Assembly: GCA_964361645.1 (NCBI GenBank)
Contig: CAYIBK010000005.1
Span: 1-56,780, forward strand
Direction of reading: 5' to 3'
DNA length: 56,780 nucleotides
Origin: 2-01-FULL-39-33 sp964361645
GTDB taxonomy: Bacteria > Patescibacteriota > Patescibacteriia > 2-01-FULL-39-33
A model generated the notes under the pieces. It was given only the letters and a program-made list of their open reading frames with translations. It was not told the DNA's origin and did not search any database. Within the stretch, counting starts at the first letter, position 1; each line of letters starts with the position of its first letter. This document shows positions 55,661 to 56,780 of this stretch, piece after piece. The position numbers and the translations under genes are program-made.

Positions 55661-56780
55661 TAAGAGAATCATTAGAAAGATCCTTTGATAACAACAAAGA
55701 AAATGAATTAAGTATTCCTAAAGCTGAAGATTTGATAGGGGTTTTAGAAAAACAGGGCTTAGAAAAGCACGCCGAAGCTTATAGAAAAGTAGTGGAGATA
55801 GCCGAGGGCATCAAGGAAGCTGGAGGATAGGCTCTTTTAGTGGGCGGGAGTGTACGCGACATGAAATTGGGAAAAATTTCTAAAGATTTTGATTTAGAAA
55901 TATATGGTCTTGAACCAGAGGCAATTGAGGAAGTAGTAAAAAAATATGGAAAAATATCAGAAGTGGGGAAGGCATTTGGTATTTTAAAAGTATCATTTGG
56001 AGAAGGTATAGATATTGATGTTTCTTGTCCTAGAACAGATTCAAAAATCGGCGAAGGACATAGTGGGTTTGCGGTTAAGACCGATCCTAATATGAGCATT
56101 GAAGATGCCGCCAGACGCCGAGATTTCACCATTAATTCTATGGCCGCTGATCCGCTAACTGGCGAACTACATGATCCATTTAACGGTTTGGAAGATATAA
56201 AAAAAAGACAGCTTAGAGTAACCAATCCCGAAAGGTTTAGAGATGATCCTCTTAGAGTAATGCGCGCTCTGCAATTTGTTGGACATTTTGGTTTAAGCAT
56301 CGAACCGGAGACAGCCGATATTATTCGTGAAATGGCACCCAGTCTAAAAGAATTACCCAAAGAAAGAATTTTTGAGGAATGGAAAAAATTATTATTAAAA
56401 TCGGATAAGCCATCACTGGGATTAGTGGCTGGAATGTCACTGGGTATATTTGATGAAATTCATCCGGAATTTCCTCCGCTGGCTGAAACTCCACAGGAGC
56501 CAGAGTGGCATCCAGAGGGCGATGTTTGGATTCATACTCTAATGTCTGTTGACTATGCTAAAGATATTTCTGACAGATATGAATTACCTGATGATAATAC
56601 TTTAACTGTATTATTAGCTACTCTTTGTCATGATTTAGGCAAAGCAACTACTACCGAGCTGGTTAATGGTAGATATAAATCACATGGACACGAACCAGCT
56701 GGTGAAGAGCCAACTAGAAATTTTTTGGCGACCATGGGGGTAGATAATAAAACTAGAGATAAAGTTGTTAATTTAGTAGT
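55657..56780 (+). CDS. cca: CCA-adding tRNA nucleotidyltransferase, interrupted by an in-frame TAG and cut by the window end
   Basis: The reading frame starts with ATG overlapping the ileS stop (ATGA). Codons 1-57 give a helical lead, then TAG at 55828-55830 (codon 58), then the class II polymerase-beta core without shift: ALLVGGSVRDMKLG, KDFDLEIYG, GIDIDVSCPRTDS, RRRDFTINSMA, DPLRVMRALQF, and an HD domain (ATLCHDLGK). It adds or repairs the CCA end, needed here since tRNA-Glu has no encoded CCA. The TAG probably replaces a CAG, AAG or GAG sense codon. It could be a sequencing error, a recent mutation or readthrough. UAG is a normal stop elsewhere, for example at 42837 and 44493. Confidence 0.88.

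Noticed and set aside
55779..56360. Minus-strand open frame opposite the CCA-adding enzyme
   Set aside because: A shadow: the plus strand encodes a clear nucleotidyltransferase with all motifs.
1..56780. Alternative genetic code (UGA as Gly, as in Gracilibacteria/Absconditabacteria)
   Set aside because: UGA ends well-defined genes (alkD, ileS) and no conserved gene here needs an in-frame UGA.

Overview
The window looks like a genome fragment of a Patescibacteria (CPR) bacterium, probably from a metagenome. The DNA is AT-rich. Genes are short and closely packed, and typical CPR families are present: VanW and M15 cell-wall proteins, a DUF4015 glycosidase-like protein, an RNHCP protein, PilB, a matrixin-like protease, and an IleRS with the HYGH and KMSKR signatures. 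Heptamer microsatellites and REP-like palindromes are scattered between and inside genes. Two 100-N assembly gaps (20377-20476 and 24837-24936) show it is a scaffold. UAA, UAG and UGA all serve as stops, so I see no sign of UGA recoding. Lineage is inferred from gene content only.

Layout: 1-1014 holds three large inverted-repeat elements and no gene. 1015-5372 is a plus-strand operon for purine salvage (MTA phosphorylase, APRT), a SET methyltransferase, GalE, endonuclease IV and two small proteins. 5373-6147 has no protein gene but has two promoters, two terminators and nested helices; I read 5528-6135 as an undescribed large structured RNA. 6148-9155 (minus) is Hsp20, VanW and a VanX-like peptidase. 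9317-10739 has a deoxyribosyltransferase-like gene, a small membrane protein and CspA. 11136-18590 has a DEAD-box helicase, a DUF4015 protein and a giant unknown protein split by a frameshift. 18656-22034 holds a matrixin, accessory genes around the first gap, and tRNA-Glu. 22160-31771 is largely core: AlkD, TsaD, TsaE, PilB, a membrane protein, FtsH, PgsA and ribosomal protein S1 (frameshifted). 31954-45128 is more accessory: RNHCP, a FadL-like outer-membrane barrel, a radical SAM/NUDIX/aminotransferase/NDK cluster, a reductase plus beta-helix pair, two tandem histidine kinases and an RSH hydrolase. 45221-56780 returns to mostly core genes: thrS with a T-box, argS, a response regulator, ferredoxin, an ileS with an inserted histidine-phosphatase domain, and a CCA-adding enzyme interrupted by a stop.

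Two expression styles coexist. One set of genes has a -10 box only 6-9 bases before the start codon, which suggests leaderless mRNAs. Another set, mostly accessory genes, has a TTGACA-17-TAnnnT promoter, a leader of about 50 bases, a strong Shine-Dalgarno site and often its own terminator.

The strongest leads are the structured RNA at 5528-6135, which carries two copies of a module whose loops are conserved while its helices covary; the IleRS-phosphatase fusion; the T-box leader of thrS; the duplicated tsaD start; and the FadL-like barrel in a lineage thought to lack an outer membrane.
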